Shown here piece by piece: positions 23,402 through 32,948 of a stretch of DNA of 64,000 bases. Position numbers and translations under genes: made by a program. The notes beneath the pieces are model-generated. The model saw nothing but the letters and a program-made list of their open reading frames with translations, was not told the DNA's origin and made no database searches. Positions within the stretch are counted from its first letter, which is position 1; each line of letters opens with the position of its first letter. Source of the DNA: Aureisphaera sp963669405 (GTDB taxonomy: Bacteria; Bacteroidota; Bacteroidia; Flavobacteriales; Flavobacteriaceae); NCBI GenBank assembly GCA_963669405.2, contig CAXXHF010000003.1:62001-126000 (forward strand), in the 5' to 3' direction.

Positions 23402-23884
23402 CTAGTCGGTTTGTTTTTCAAACAATTGAATTCGGTTCCCATCAGGATCCTTAACAATGACCATTCGCATTCCTGAAACAGGGTCGGTAACAACATTACC
23501 ATGAATGTTAGCCTCCTTTTTTTGTAAATGCATCATCCAGGCATCAAAACCAGGGACTTTCATCCCAAATTTGAAAAACCCACTGATACGGCTGCCCTTG
23601 GGCTGATTTTCCAATAGTGTTTCGGGAGTGAGGGTTCCCTTAATTTCTATAAGCTCAATATGAACACTTCCATGTTTGAGGTTTTTCTGTTGAAACCCTC
23701 TTTCCATATTTTGGGTTTCGTTCAAAATTTCGAACCCTAAGACCTCTTGATACCAAGAGGATGAAACTTCCATATCGGTAACAATAATGGCTGAAAAAGA
23801 TGCTTCCGGTGGAACTAGGTTCTCAACTTGGGACATTCCAACAAAAGAAATGGCGAGGAGTATAAGCAGAAGGTATTTTTTCAT
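23402..23884 (-). CDS. Exported VOC-family (glyoxalase-like) protein
   Basis: A 160-residue protein with a predicted signal peptide (MKKYLLLILLAISFVGMSQ), unusual for VOC proteins, which are mostly cytosolic. The fold is indicated by FSAIIVTDMEVSSSWYQEVL at the first beta-alpha unit and by VVTDPVSGMRMVIVKDPDGN and RIQLFEKQ at the end, where a metal-binding Glu is usual. VOC enzymes include glyoxalases, dioxygenases and resistance proteins. The substrate is unknown. The gene is monocistronic or follows the GNAT gene after a gap of about 50 bp. Confidence 0.8.
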   Translation of the reverse strand: MKKYLLLILLAISFVGMSQVENLVPPEASFSAIIVTDMEVSSSWYQEVLGFEILNETQNMERGFQQKNLKHGSVHIELIEIKGTLTPETLLENQPKGSRISGFFKFGMKVPGFDAWMMHLQKKEANIHGNVVTDPVSGMRMVIVKDPDGNRIQLFEKQTD

Positions 23885-23935
23885 AATGGACCTATATTCT
23901 ATAAAGTTACTAAAAAGTAAACTTTAATAGCTTGT

Positions 23936-24403
23936 TCATGAATTCTTGGTCCATTTCATTTTAACAGCAGAAAGCGTATTTAATTCTAATCGTATTTGAG
24001 GCTTCACAATGAATCCATTTTTACGATAAAACTCTAAAGGAGATTGATACACAGTTCCGTCGTGTTTTATTTCCTCATTGTGATCAATGACCCAACCGTT
24101 AAGTTCAGGCTCTTTTTCTTTGGCAAGATTTAATAACAAAGTTCCATAACCTTTACCGTGCTCTTTTCCATCAATAATCATGGCGAACCACTTTTCGTTT
24201 TCACGGATAAAATCGAAATACCATCCCTTAATGCTATTATTTTCAATCAATAAAATATGATGAGGATCGGATAGTTTCTCGAGGTAAGCTTCGAAATCAC
24301 TACTTTCTGCATGATTTAATTTTTTTGGGTATTCCTCATTCCAAAGCCTTCTGATGGCTTCTTTTTGATTTTCAGTAAGGGTTTGGGTGTGAATAAGATC
24401 CAT
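23936..24403 (-). CDS. GNAT-family N-acetyltransferase
   Basis: A 155-residue cytosolic protein. The acetyl-CoA-binding motif A is visible as MIIDGKEHGKGYGTLLLNLA (Q/R-x-x-G-x-G/A-like GKGYG). A C-terminal LEFYRKNGF segment matches motif B, where the Tyr is often the general acid. The acceptor substrate is not predictable. It lies 29 bp downstream of the LETM1-related gene and may be cotranscribed with it. Confidence 0.85.
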   Translation of the reverse strand: MDLIHTQTLTENQKEAIRRLWNEEYPKKLNHAESSDFEAYLEKLSDPHHILLIENNSIKGWYFDFIRENEKWFAMIIDGKEHGKGYGTLLLNLAKEKEPELNGWVIDHNEEIKHDGTVYQSPLEFYRKNGFIVKPQIRLELNTLSAVKMKWTKNS

Positions 24404-24432
24404 TTGTCATATGGTTTATACCTAAAAGTTCC

Positions 24433-25623
24433 CTATGAATCCTTTTCCACACGGTTTTCATGGAAGGCAGAAGGCAACAGTTTAGGGATTAATTTTACAA
24501 ACAGCGGTAACAAAATAGCACCACCAGGTAGCATAAAAATGGCCAAAGAAGGAATACTTTTAAAAATATCCAATAACTGTCCCTTCATTTTTGTTTTTTC
24601 CTCCTTGGTAAGATCCCGTTGGGTAGACTGGGTAAGCAATACCAGCAATTCACCACTTTCGTTCAACTCTTTCAGCAAGCGGTTTTTGTTCCGAAGGATT
24701 AGTCGCTTTACGGTTTCGGTAGACTGTTTGTACAATTGCTTGACAGGATGGGTATACTCAAACAAGACAATCTTTTCAGCATTCTGTTCCGAAAACTCCC
24801 AAAGGGTTTTCAAACTATGATCCAACAAAGAATCAGGATGACCTAGGTTGGTGTTTAATGTTTGTAAAAAGGCCAGTTCGCTGGCATCCATTTCCCGATC
24901 GTCCCAAACAGCCAATGTACAGATGTCTAAATTGAAACGTTTTTCCAATTCAGATAATTCTTCTGAAGTTACTGGGGTTTTGGCTGGAGGCCCTTCCAGA
25001 AATTGTGATGAAGAAGCAACCATATCAATGACCAATAGATCATACTTGTTTTTAGCCTCTTTTGCCTGCAATGCCAGTAAGCTGTACTCCAATATCTTGT
25101 GTTCTACGATTTCTAAATACACCTTTAGGTCTTTAGGATGTTCTAGATAACAACTATATCCTAATACATCAACATAGAGCAATGCATAAGTTAGGAGGGA
25201 AGCAGCATCTGTTTTCAATAAAGTATTGCTTTCCTGGAGTCTAGCAGAAAGGATCTTTTCCAAATTTTCTGAAGGACTTTGAGAAAAAACCAATCGTTGT
25301 AACCATTTTTGTTTGCCACGTTCTATATCCTTATAGAAGGAGATGATTGAGGCAATGGCAGTTTCATAATCACTCTCAGGGTGTTTTGAGAAATAAGAGA
25401 ACAAAAGTGCGTGGAACAAATTGATCTTAGAATACTCCTCCTTAGTAAGTTTTAGATGACTTACGGGCTCTTCTAGCAATGTAGTAATGGAAACCCCATA
25501 AATAAAACCAGCATTTTTTAGTGCTTCATAAAATACGGCAGGCGAAGATAAGTTATCTAATAAACGTGTTTTTGGAAACTCGTTAATAAATTTATGGATC
25601 CAGCCGGTAGAAGAGGGGTTCAT
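24433..25623 (-). CDS. LETM1-related biofilm-associated protein
   Basis: A 396-residue, mostly helical protein beginning MNPSSTGWIHKFINEFPKTR. The C-terminal SIPSLAIFMLPGGAILLPLF and KLIPKLLPSAFHENR segments match the LETM1-like core (a single membrane helix followed by a Pro-Leu-rich stretch) that defines a flavobacterial group named LETM1-related biofilm-associated protein. Mitochondrial LETM1 proteins act in cation exchange; whether the bacterial relatives transport ions is not known. It is divergent from the DUF4331 gene. Confidence 0.8.
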   Translation of the reverse strand: MNPSSTGWIHKFINEFPKTRLLDNLSSPAVFYEALKNAGFIYGVSITTLLEEPVSHLKLTKEEYSKINLFHALLFSYFSKHPESDYETAIASIISFYKDIERGKQKWLQRLVFSQSPSENLEKILSARLQESNTLLKTDAASLLTYALLYVDVLGYSCYLEHPKDLKVYLEIVEHKILEYSLLALQAKEAKNKYDLLVIDMVASSSQFLEGPPAKTPVTSEELSELEKRFNLDICTLAVWDDREMDASELAFLQTLNTNLGHPDSLLDHSLKTLWEFSEQNAEKIVLFEYTHPVKQLYKQSTETVKRLILRNKNRLLKELNESGELLVLLTQSTQRDLTKEEKTKMKGQLLDIFKSIPSLAIFMLPGGAILLPLFVKLIPKLLPSAFHENRVEKDS

Positions 25624-25748
25624 TTTTTACTTTTGTTGAATAAGGGAGAAAATTTTTCGTTAACAAATAATTAACACAATTCCCAAAACCATAGCCATAC
25701 TTTCGTACGTACATAGTGGAAAGTAAAATTAACCATTATAACATTCTA

Positions 25749-26468
25749 ATGATGAAAAAAACAAAAATTTTTGCAGCTCTTGGTGGATTGGCCCTCGCAG
25801 GGATTTCCATCTTTCTAGTTGCTGCAGATCACATCGACTCACCCTCGGTGGCAAACACTACGATAGATATTGCCGATCTTTATGCTTTTGAAGGAGATAA
25901 CCCAGATAACACTGTTTTTGTGGCTACTTTGCAAGGACCATTAAATCCGGGCGGGGTTACTGAAAATGCTTCTTTTGATGAAGATGTTTTGATCGAATTC
26001 AATATTGACAATACTGGTGATTTTGTAGAAGATTTGGTCATACAGGCTATTAAGAGGGCGGACACTATGTATTTCTTTGGCCCAGCTATGGTAGAGGCGG
26101 CCGATGCAGGCCTTAATAGCGCTATCTATTCTGACCAACTATCAGGGCAGGTGCAAATATCGGGAGTAGAAGAAACCATTACCGCTTCCAACAATGGTAT
26201 GAGTTTCTTTGCTGGCCCAAGAAGGGATTATTTTTATTTCGATTTCAATAGGTTTAATGATGTTGCTGCTGGAAATGTGGCCCCAGAAGGATTTTTACCT
26301 CCAGGACAGGCCGAGGACTTTTTCGAGGAGCTCAATGTGCTTTCCATTGTTGTAGAAGTACCCAATAGTATGTTGGGAACCGCACCGGAACACGTGGGAG
26401 GAGCTGTAGGCATTAACGGATTACCCAATGCATATAATGTATGGGTATCTGCTAAAAGAAAACAATAA
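25749..26468 (+). CDS. DUF4331 domain exported protein (N-terminal half of the fold)
   Basis: A protein of about 240 residues if started at MMKKTKIFAALGGLAL, which gives a hydrophobic N-terminus; an in-frame ATG at 25716 adds 11 polar residues and is less likely. DUF4331 features are ADHIDSPSVANTTIDIADLY after the leader, FVATLQGPLNPGG and FFAGPRRDYFYFDFNRFND. DUF4331 proteins are exported and uncharacterised. The usual long form also has a GRPxVN segment in its second half; here that segment is in the next gene, so the fold seems split across two proteins. The gap between the two genes is 18 bp. Confidence 0.82.
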   Translation: MMKKTKIFAALGGLALAGISIFLVAADHIDSPSVANTTIDIADLYAFEGDNPDNTVFVATLQGPLNPGGVTENASFDEDVLIEFNIDNTGDFVEDLVIQAIKRADTMYFFGPAMVEAADAGLNSAIYSDQLSGQVQISGVEETITASNNGMSFFAGPRRDYFYFDFNRFNDVAAGNVAPEGFLPPGQAEDFFEELNVLSIVVEVPNSMLGTAPEHVGGAVGINGLPNAYNVWVSAKRKQ

Positions 26469-26486
26469 CCTATAAAGAAGAAGACA

Positions 26487-27191
26487 ATGAAAACATTCAA
26501 TATAAAATATATAATCCTTGCACTTTGTACCTCATTCCTTTTTGTACAATGTGCGGACGACGACGATAACGGTAATGTAATTGAGCAAATTACTTGTGAT
26601 GACGGCCTCCAAAATGGAGATGAAGAAGGAGTAGATTGTGGTGGAAGTGCTTGTGCACCCTGTATAGGTAATGTAGATTTTAGCGGAACCTTTGCTCAAG
26701 TAGATATTATGGGGCGCCCCGGAGTGAATACAGTTTTTAGCGGTAGTAGTGATGTTAAAAATGACTTCAATGCCACAATTGTAACTGATAGGGAAAGTTT
26801 CCAATCTACTTTTGAAACTACCTTAGAATTGTATCATGATGTCTATGCTGTTGCTTTGGGAATACCCACAGAAGATTTAGACTATGAAACCAATATCTTA
26901 GGATTGGATGCTCCAACCTTCACAACCGTTTTGGCACAATTTGATGCCCTACAGGTAGCTCCAAATGCCCCGACAACTTATTTTGATGGAACCAACATAC
27001 TTACGGGACGAAACTTAGGAGATGACGTAATCGATATTTCCCTAACCCTAATGTTTGGAGGAACTAACGGAACCCGTTTTGATGGAAATAACGGAACTCC
27101 ACAATTGACCAGTGATGGAGTAGACATAGGAGATAGAGATCTTACCCTTGGTTTTCCTTATATGGAAAACGCTTTATTGCTTCCAGACTAA
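26487..27191 (+). CDS. DUF4331-related lipoprotein (C-terminal half of the fold)
   Basis: A 234-residue lipoprotein with lipobox FVQC at about residue 22, followed by an acidic stretch (ADDDDNG). Next comes a Cys-rich motif, ITCDDGLQNGDEEGVDCGG then ACAPC, found in many Bacteroidota surface proteins. The remainder includes MGRPGVNTVFSGSSDVKNDF, which corresponds to the second half of long DUF4331 proteins. With the preceding gene it probably makes a two-protein complex at the outer membrane. A strong terminator follows. Function unknown. Confidence 0.75.
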   Translation: MKTFNIKYIILALCTSFLFVQCADDDDNGNVIEQITCDDGLQNGDEEGVDCGGSACAPCIGNVDFSGTFAQVDIMGRPGVNTVFSGSSDVKNDFNATIVTDRESFQSTFETTLELYHDVYAVALGIPTEDLDYETNILGLDAPTFTTVLAQFDALQVAPNAPTTYFDGTNILTGRNLGDDVIDISLTLMFGGTNGTRFDGNNGTPQLTSDGVDIGDRDLTLGFPYMENALLLPD

Positions 27192-27199
27192 AACAATAT

Positions 27200-27233
27200 A
27201 AAGAGAAGGGCAACATGTGTTGCCCTTCTCTTT
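27200..27233 (+). terminator. Strong intrinsic terminator after the DUF4331 pair
   Basis: A near-perfect palindrome: AAAGAGAAGGGCAACA at 27200-27215 pairs with TGTTGCCCTTCTCTTT at 27218-27233. The stem is about 15 bp with a small ATGT loop and ends in a T run. It should efficiently end the DUF4331 transcript. Confidence 0.85.
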
Positions 27234-27284
27234 AAACATACTTCACAGAAGAACTAAGGGTTCTTTCTGCCAAAATATTACCTA

Positions 27285-28571
27285 ATGAAAAAAATTGGAA
27301 TCCTATTCATAGGACTTATAACCTTGTTTTCTTGTCAAAAGGAGCATAAGAGCACATTTGCCACTAATCCAGAGGATTATAACACTTATTTAAAGACAAC
27401 ACACACTGAAACTTATCGAGAAGCATTGGCGCAAAAAGATTTTTGGTCCAAGCGTCTCAGACCCGATAGCAGTGGTGTAGGGGATTTAGCACCTTTGGCG
27501 GGTGCTTACGAACAGCTATTTGAAACTACTGGTACAGTAGATTATTTATATAATGCCGAAAAATTATACCGAAAGGGGATGGAAGTTTCGGCTAATGACA
27601 AGGATGCTTTTGCAAGGGGATTGGCTCATAACCTGATTTCGCAGCACCGTTTTAAGGAAGCTTATGCACTGTTGCAAGAAACGATGGAAGGACCTTCAAA
27701 AAAACACCAAACCCAACTCATGTTATTTGACGCCGCTATGGAAGTAGGGGATTTTGAAAAAGCATACCAATATCTAAACTCAACAAAGAATTTAAGCGAT
27801 TATAATTACCTCATTCGTCTGTCTAAATGGAATGATTACAAAGGTGATTTAGACAATGCTATAAAATTTATGGAAGATGCAAAAGCCATTGCCGAATCCA
27901 GAAATAGCAAGCCATTGAAGATTTGGACTTATAGCAACCTAGGAGACTATTATGGACATGCAGGCCGAATTAAAGAAGCTTATGGGCATTACCTGAAAAC
28001 ACTTCAGCTACAGCCTGATAATGCATATGTAAAAAAGGGCTTGGCCTGGATAGCTTATTCCCATAACAAAAACACGGAAGAAGCTCATCGTATTTTAGAT
28101 TCTGTCATGGCTACTCATACTATACCGGAGTATTATTTGTTAAAATCTGAGCTGTATTCATTAGAAAACAACCCTTCCAAGACAGAGGAGTACCATAATA
28201 ACTTTATAAAGGCTATCGAAGAAGGGAACTATGGAGCTATGTACAATACCTATCTTATTGAATCTTATGCTGATGCAAAGCCCGAAAGTGCATTGCAATT
28301 GGCAGAGACAGAGATTGAGAACCGTCCTACTCCAGAGGTCTATCACCTTTTGGCTTTGACCCAATTAAAAAACAAACTGCCTAAGGAAGCCTTAAAAACA
28401 ATTGATGACCATGTTGAAGGGAAAACTTTCGAGCCTATGGCAGCATATCATTCTGCATTGGTGTACAAAGCCAATGGAAAGAATAAAAAAGTGAAGCAAA
28501 TTAAAGAAGAATTGATGGAAGCAGCTTTTGAAATGGGGCCTTTACTTATGGAAAAGATCAAAAATTTGTAA
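27285..28571 (+). CDS. TPR-repeat lipoprotein
   Basis: A 428-residue lipoprotein with signal MKKIGILFIGLITLFSCQKE and lipobox Cys17. The mature protein is a TPR array; repeats are visible at YNAEKLYRKGMEVSANDKDA, RFKEAYALLQETME, GRIKEAYGHYLKTLQLQPDN and KEALKTIDDHVEGK. TPR arrays bind peptides or partner proteins. The gene follows the DUF4331 pair after a strong terminator, so it needs its own promoter, which I could not identify. In some genomes TPR lipoproteins accompany DUF4331 genes; a shared function is inference. Confidence 0.8.
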   Translation: MKKIGILFIGLITLFSCQKEHKSTFATNPEDYNTYLKTTHTETYREALAQKDFWSKRLRPDSSGVGDLAPLAGAYEQLFETTGTVDYLYNAEKLYRKGMEVSANDKDAFARGLAHNLISQHRFKEAYALLQETMEGPSKKHQTQLMLFDAAMEVGDFEKAYQYLNSTKNLSDYNYLIRLSKWNDYKGDLDNAIKFMEDAKAIAESRNSKPLKIWTYSNLGDYYGHAGRIKEAYGHYLKTLQLQPDNAYVKKGLAWIAYSHNKNTEEAHRILDSVMATHTIPEYYLLKSELYSLENNPSKTEEYHNNFIKAIEEGNYGAMYNTYLIESYADAKPESALQLAETEIENRPTPEVYHLLALTQLKNKLPKEALKTIDDHVEGKTFEPMAAYHSALVYKANGKNKKVKQIKEELMEAAFEMGPLLMEKIKNL

Positions 28572-28660
28572 TCTCTCTCAATCCTTTATTTCATAAAAGA
28601 AGACTAGAATAAATAGTTTTTTGGGGTGTTATTGAATATATTTATTGGAAATCTCCAGAA

Positions 28661-31315
28661 ATGTATCAACCACAAAAACTAATTCTTTGCATCCTCTTCG
28701 CTTGTGGCTTCCTTTTTGCTGCACAAGCTCAAGATGTCAAGCAACTCGTTGTTCAGCAATTAAAGAGCCAAAACCTTGACGTTGCTTCTGGAGATGTAGT
28801 TATATATAAAGATGTGGTAAGTAGAACAAGCAATGTAAGACATGTTTACTTTCAACAGGCAATTAATAGGGTCCCAATACTGAATACAGAATCCAGTATT
28901 CATATAGCACAAGATGGTCGGTTACTATACAATAGTAATAATTTTGTGTTGAATAAAGTAAGTGCTGCACCTATTGCTTCAAAAGAAAACCTACAACCAG
29001 AAATAGCTTTAAAAGAGATTATAAAAGACTTGGGCTATAAAAGCCTGAAACCTCTTGAAGTTATTGAGAAGTCAAATACAAATGATCCGTATGAGGTCCA
29101 TTTTGATCATGGAGGAATTTTTGAGAGAGAGGTTCGGATGTACTATAGATATACACTTTGGGAGGGACGCCTGATACCTATTTGGCAAGCCAATGTATTT
29201 GAAAAAGATTATGAGCATTATTGGGATGTCTGGTACCATATTACGGAAAATAGAGTAATAAAAAAGGAAGATTTAGTAACCCTGTGTGATCTTGCTGAAG
29301 ATAGGCCTGCAAATTACCATGAAAACCTATATGATATTCCTAATTATAAAGCTAGAGAGGAGGGCGATGCTGCGTTTTGCGAAAATTGCTACGAAGTTTT
29401 TAAATTACCCATAGAAAGCCCTTTCTATGGTAATAGAAATATATCCGAATATGAAAACTTTCCTATAGGATCTCCGTATGGTTGGCACGATACCAATGGA
29501 ATTGAAGGGCCCGATAGTCATGTAACGGAAGGGAATAATGTAACGGCTATTGAGGCAGATGATAATTATGGTTATCAACCCTCTGGAGGAAGCGAGTTGG
29601 ATTTCAGTGGTTTTGCTTTTGATACCCAGTATACACAAGAAAACCAATTTGAAGATGCAGCTATAACCAATATATTTTATACCTGCAATACGGTTCATGA
29701 TATATATTATACCTATGGCTTTGATGAGCGTTCCGGGAACTTCCAATATAACAATTATGGTCAAGGAGGCATGTGGGGAGATCCTTTGTTGGCTCACACA
29801 CAGAGCAGTATTAGGCCTTGCAATGCCTTTATGGTTACCCCTAGGGATGGTGTAAGCCCAACCTTGGTAATGGGAAAATGTAATACCAGAGATGGTAGTT
29901 ATGATAATTTGGTGCTTGTTCATGAGTATAGCCATGGGCTATCAGCTAGGCTCACTATTGGTGATGGAAACTTATCGTATAAAGAGAGCCCTACAGAGGG
30001 TTGGAGTGATTGGCTTGCTATGATGCTTACTATGCAAGCTGAGGATACCCCACTTACACCCAGAACAATTGGTACTTACCTAAGAGGGCAATCCATAGAT
30101 GGCCCTGGAGTAAGGGCATACCCTTACACGATGGATACAGACCTAAATCCACTTACTTTCGCATCCTTGGAAGAAGGTATGAGTATCCATGCGGTAGGAA
30201 CCGTCTGGGCAACTATTTTATGGGAAATTACCTGGCGATTGATTGAAGAATATGGTTTTGACCCTAATATTTACAGCTTCACAGGCGATATTAACCAAGA
30301 TGCGGGTAATATCATGGCTTTGGCAGTTGTTATAGAAGGGTTTCGTTATACAGGATCTATAGGAGGTTTTGTAAATGCGAGAGATGGTATTTTAATTGCT
30401 GCAGAAAGTATATACGGACCCGAAATGACCTGTTTACTTTGGGAGGCTTTTACTACCAGAGGAATGGGGGTTTTTGCAGATTCAGGAGGGCCTTTTGTGC
30501 TAGGTGATGAATTTCCTTCTTTCGATTTTGAAGAATTAGAGCCTCGCTTCGATCTGGAATTAGAAGGCATATGCAATACATCTGAGGAGTTACGATTTCT
30601 AACAGGCGGTTTTCCAAGGGGCGGGGTATATTCAGGTCCAGGGATTAGCGATAATGGAAATGGAACTAATTTTTCCTTCGATCCCGTAGAAGCTGGAGTA
30701 GGAACTCATGAAATAGTATACAGTTTTTCGGAATCCCCTTGTTTCCCAGCTTCTCAGGAAACGGTTGAAATAGTGGTTTCTGAAGATATCGAACCACCAT
30801 TTATTGATTGTCCTGAAGAAATAATGATTACGTATGCCACTGGCGATGGTTATTCAATTCCTGATTATTTTTTCAGGCTATTTGTTCAAGATAACTGTTC
30901 CAATTCACTTTTGGCAAGAGAAACACAGACACCCCCTCCTGGAACTATACTAACAGAGGGCTCGGTATTGGTGACTCTTGAGGCAGAAGACCTAGCAGGA
31001 AATGTTGCTATATGTAGCTTCAATCTTATCTTAAATCCACCTACTGAAAGTGATGATGATCCTGTAGTTTTAAGTAGCGGTATGAATGTAACACCCAATC
31101 CAGCCCGTGACCAACTTACTTTAGAAAACCCAATAGAATATCTAATTCATGATTATGAAATATATGATGTAATAGGTAAAAGAGTGGTTGCAAAAAGGTT
31201 GAAAACGAGGGTGGCTTCAATATCCATTCCTGTAGATCATTTACAAACCGGACTCTATTTTCTTAGAGTTAATTTTTCAAACACATCAACCATCTTTAGA
31301 ATTGTTAAAGACTAA
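28661..31315 (+). CDS. T9SS-secreted M36 (fungalysin-like) metalloprotease 1
   Basis: An 884-residue exported protease with a signal peptide ending AQAQ near residue 24. A propeptide (FTP-like, to about residue 200) contains SRTSNVRHVYFQQAINRVPI. The catalytic domain has HEYSHG with His421, Glu422 and His425, and the third ligand region EGWSDW with Glu446. After it come an Ig-like domain (GGFPRGGVYSGPGISDNGNG), a further beta domain with DNCSN, and a T9SS sorting domain (VTPNPARDQLTLEN, GLYFLRVNFSNTS). It would act on extracellular protein. Its stop overlaps the convergent anti-sigma gene by four bases. A larger paralogue lies at 32949. Confidence 0.92.
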   Translation: MYQPQKLILCILFACGFLFAAQAQDVKQLVVQQLKSQNLDVASGDVVIYKDVVSRTSNVRHVYFQQAINRVPILNTESSIHIAQDGRLLYNSNNFVLNKVSAAPIASKENLQPEIALKEIIKDLGYKSLKPLEVIEKSNTNDPYEVHFDHGGIFEREVRMYYRYTLWEGRLIPIWQANVFEKDYEHYWDVWYHITENRVIKKEDLVTLCDLAEDRPANYHENLYDIPNYKAREEGDAAFCENCYEVFKLPIESPFYGNRNISEYENFPIGSPYGWHDTNGIEGPDSHVTEGNNVTAIEADDNYGYQPSGGSELDFSGFAFDTQYTQENQFEDAAITNIFYTCNTVHDIYYTYGFDERSGNFQYNNYGQGGMWGDPLLAHTQSSIRPCNAFMVTPRDGVSPTLVMGKCNTRDGSYDNLVLVHEYSHGLSARLTIGDGNLSYKESPTEGWSDWLAMMLTMQAEDTPLTPRTIGTYLRGQSIDGPGVRAYPYTMDTDLNPLTFASLEEGMSIHAVGTVWATILWEITWRLIEEYGFDPNIYSFTGDINQDAGNIMALAVVIEGFRYTGSIGGFVNARDGILIAAESIYGPEMTCLLWEAFTTRGMGVFADSGGPFVLGDEFPSFDFEELEPRFDLELEGICNTSEELRFLTGGFPRGGVYSGPGISDNGNGTNFSFDPVEAGVGTHEIVYSFSESPCFPASQETVEIVVSEDIEPPFIDCPEEIMITYATGDGYSIPDYFFRLFVQDNCSNSLLARETQTPPPGTILTEGSVLVTLEAEDLAGNVAICSFNLILNPPTESDDDPVVLSSGMNVTPNPARDQLTLENPIEYLIHDYEIYDVIGKRVVAKRLKTRVASISIPVDHLQTGLYFLRVNFSNTSTIFRIVKD

Positions 31316-32103
31316 GGGGCAATTGTTCCAAGTGCATATAGTTGATCCAAAGATGGACTTTCACTTCCACCTTTAGGTTCTAAGGTAATCCCGAATGCTT
31401 CTGGGGTTGGTATATTTTCAACTTTAAAGAATCTGCTTTCCGTATCTTCAAAATTTGTAAGGAGCCCAACGCTACTAGGAGTAAGGGGTTCCATTTTTAA
31501 AGACCACACTTGATATACTTTTCCATTGGGAGGAACTGGGAGGCCTTTGGCATCAATATAAGCCAGATTTTCTTTTGCGTTATAATAAACCGTGGCGTAA
31601 GAACTTGGGGAAACCGCTTCATTACCAGGAAGGTTTATGGCTTCAAAATCCTGAGAACGTACCATTTCCAACAATTCTGATGCCTCTGTTAATTGTATGC
31701 CTTGTATGTCTACTTTTTCCTGAAGTACTTTGTTTTGCGTATTGCTGTAGCGTAATTGTTCTTTTAGGTCACTATTGTTTTTAATCATCCAAAACAGTCC
31801 AAGGAAGCATAAAATGGCAGCAGCCCACCCTGTAAGTGCCCCCATACTTCTCTTAGGCGGAGCTTTGTCTATATGTCGAATATTGTTTGTCTGTCCTTGT
31901 ATTTTATCCCAAATTTCATCCGAAACTTTTCCACCTACTTCTTCTGAAAGCACCATAAGGCTCCGTTCAATTTCTTCAATTTCTGAAATCAAATCTGGAT
32001 ACTTCGCAATGGCCTCTTCTACCAATTGTATATCTTGGCGTGAAAGGGAATCTGTGACGTACAGTTCCAATAATCCAGATGCTATGATTTCTTCTTTCGT
32101 CAT
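31312..32103 (-). CDS. RskA-like anti-sigma factor
   Basis: A 263-residue protein with a cytosolic N-terminus of about 95 residues (helical, IEEIERSLMVLSEEVGGKVS), one membrane helix (ALTGWAAAILCFLGLFWMI) near residues 88-105, a coiled-coil stretch, then a C-terminal RskA domain (GLPVPPNGKVYQVWSLKMEP, FFKVENIPTPEAFGITLEPK). It begins three bases downstream of the ECF sigma gene, the normal order for a cognate pair. It would hold the sigma factor at the inner membrane until a periplasmic signal arrives. Confidence 0.9.
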   Translation of the reverse strand: MTKEEIIASGLLELYVTDSLSRQDIQLVEEAIAKYPDLISEIEEIERSLMVLSEEVGGKVSDEIWDKIQGQTNNIRHIDKAPPKRSMGALTGWAAAILCFLGLFWMIKNNSDLKEQLRYSNTQNKVLQEKVDIQGIQLTEASELLEMVRSQDFEAINLPGNEAVSPSSYATVYYNAKENLAYIDAKGLPVPPNGKVYQVWSLKMEPLTPSSVGLLTNFEDTESRFFKVENIPTPEAFGITLEPKGGSESPSLDQLYALGTIAP

Positions 32104-32106
32104 TTG

Positions 32107-32643
32107 TTATTTTTCCAAAACTAAATTACGTAGTTCATTCATACAATTACGAGCTCTTGTTTTTATGGTTCCTAATGGACTATTCAGTTCTTTAGCTGTT
32201 TCAGCTTGTGTAAAACCTTTAAAGTAGAGTAAATCTATAATTTGTATACAAATAGGCTTGAGAGCTTCTACAAACTTCTTTATTCCTATAGCGTCCATTT
32301 TTCCAGAAAGATTATCATGTCCAGATATTATATCTACGAAATTTTCTGTGGAAAGGTTTTTACGGGCATTTTTGTAGTCTTTAGAACGTAATCGGTCTAT
32401 AGCAGTATTTCTTGCAATATTTAATAACCAGGTATAAAAGCGCCCTTTACCAAGAGTATACGATTGAGAATTATTCCAAACTTTTACAAAAACATCTTGC
32501 AATACCTCTTCCGTTAGACTTTGATCTTTTAAAATGGTAAAAATGACTCCATGTATAGCGCCGGAATACATCTCATAGATGGAAGAAAAAGCTTTTTCAT
32601 TTCCATGTTGTATTTCTTTAATCAAATGGTCCGGTTGGGTCAT
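32107..32643 (-). CDS. ECF-type sigma factor (SigK-like)
   Basis: A 178-residue sigma factor. Region 2 is seen in AFSSIYEMYSGAIHGVIF and FYTWLLNIARNTAIDRLRSK. Region 4 has LLYFKGFTQAETAKELNSPL and GTIKTRARNCMNELR as the helix-turn-helix. It pairs with the RskA-like anti-sigma factor downstream. Two M36 protease genes flank this pair: one ends against it, and the other is divergent with a 305-bp gap. Control of the proteases by this sigma factor is a testable inference, although the second protease has a housekeeping-type promoter. Confidence 0.92.
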   Translation of the reverse strand: MTQPDHLIKEIQHGNEKAFSSIYEMYSGAIHGVIFTILKDQSLTEEVLQDVFVKVWNNSQSYTLGKGRFYTWLLNIARNTAIDRLRSKDYKNARKNLSTENFVDIISGHDNLSGKMDAIGIKKFVEALKPICIQIIDLLYFKGFTQAETAKELNSPLGTIKTRARNCMNELRNLVLEK

Positions 32644-32869
32644 CTAAGCAGTTTAGTTGGGGAAGACAAGATAGTTAAATTACCTTCAAATAGTATTGCA
32701 CACTATTGTTTATGAACAAATTCACCAACTTGCAAAGTTACCCTATCGCCTTAGTATGATACCTTAATAACTCTAAATGGATCACCTATTCTTCTTTAAA
32801 CTTTTAACAATTAAGATGTTGAAATGATAAAAAAGTGAGAAAAACACTGGTTAAAAATGAGTTTTTTAC

Positions 32870-32900
32870 TTGTAGCATGCATTCTAATTTGGTAGATTTG
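32870..32900 (+). promoter_or_regulatory. Housekeeping promoter of M36 protease 2
   Basis: TTG at 32870-32872 and TAGATTTG at 32893-32900 are separated by 20 bp and fit the Bacteroidota TTG/TAnnTTTG consensus well. Transcription should start near 32907, leaving a leader of about 40 bases. The rest of the 32644-32948 gap is AT-rich; I see no other clear element in it. Confidence 0.65.
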
Positions 32901-32948
32901 CTCAGAGCTGAAATCCCCTAATTATTAAATTAATCTAAATTTTTAACT

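Noticed and set aside
23215..23502. 95-residue minus-strand ORF starting inside the VOC gene
   Set aside because: Its first part is the VOC gene read in another frame; only the segment from 23373 looks meaningful, as half of a frameshifted gene.
29405..29935. 176-residue antisense ORF within M36 protease 1
   Set aside because: It lies wholly opposite conserved protease sequence, has no family features, and reads as low-complexity Ile-rich shadow.
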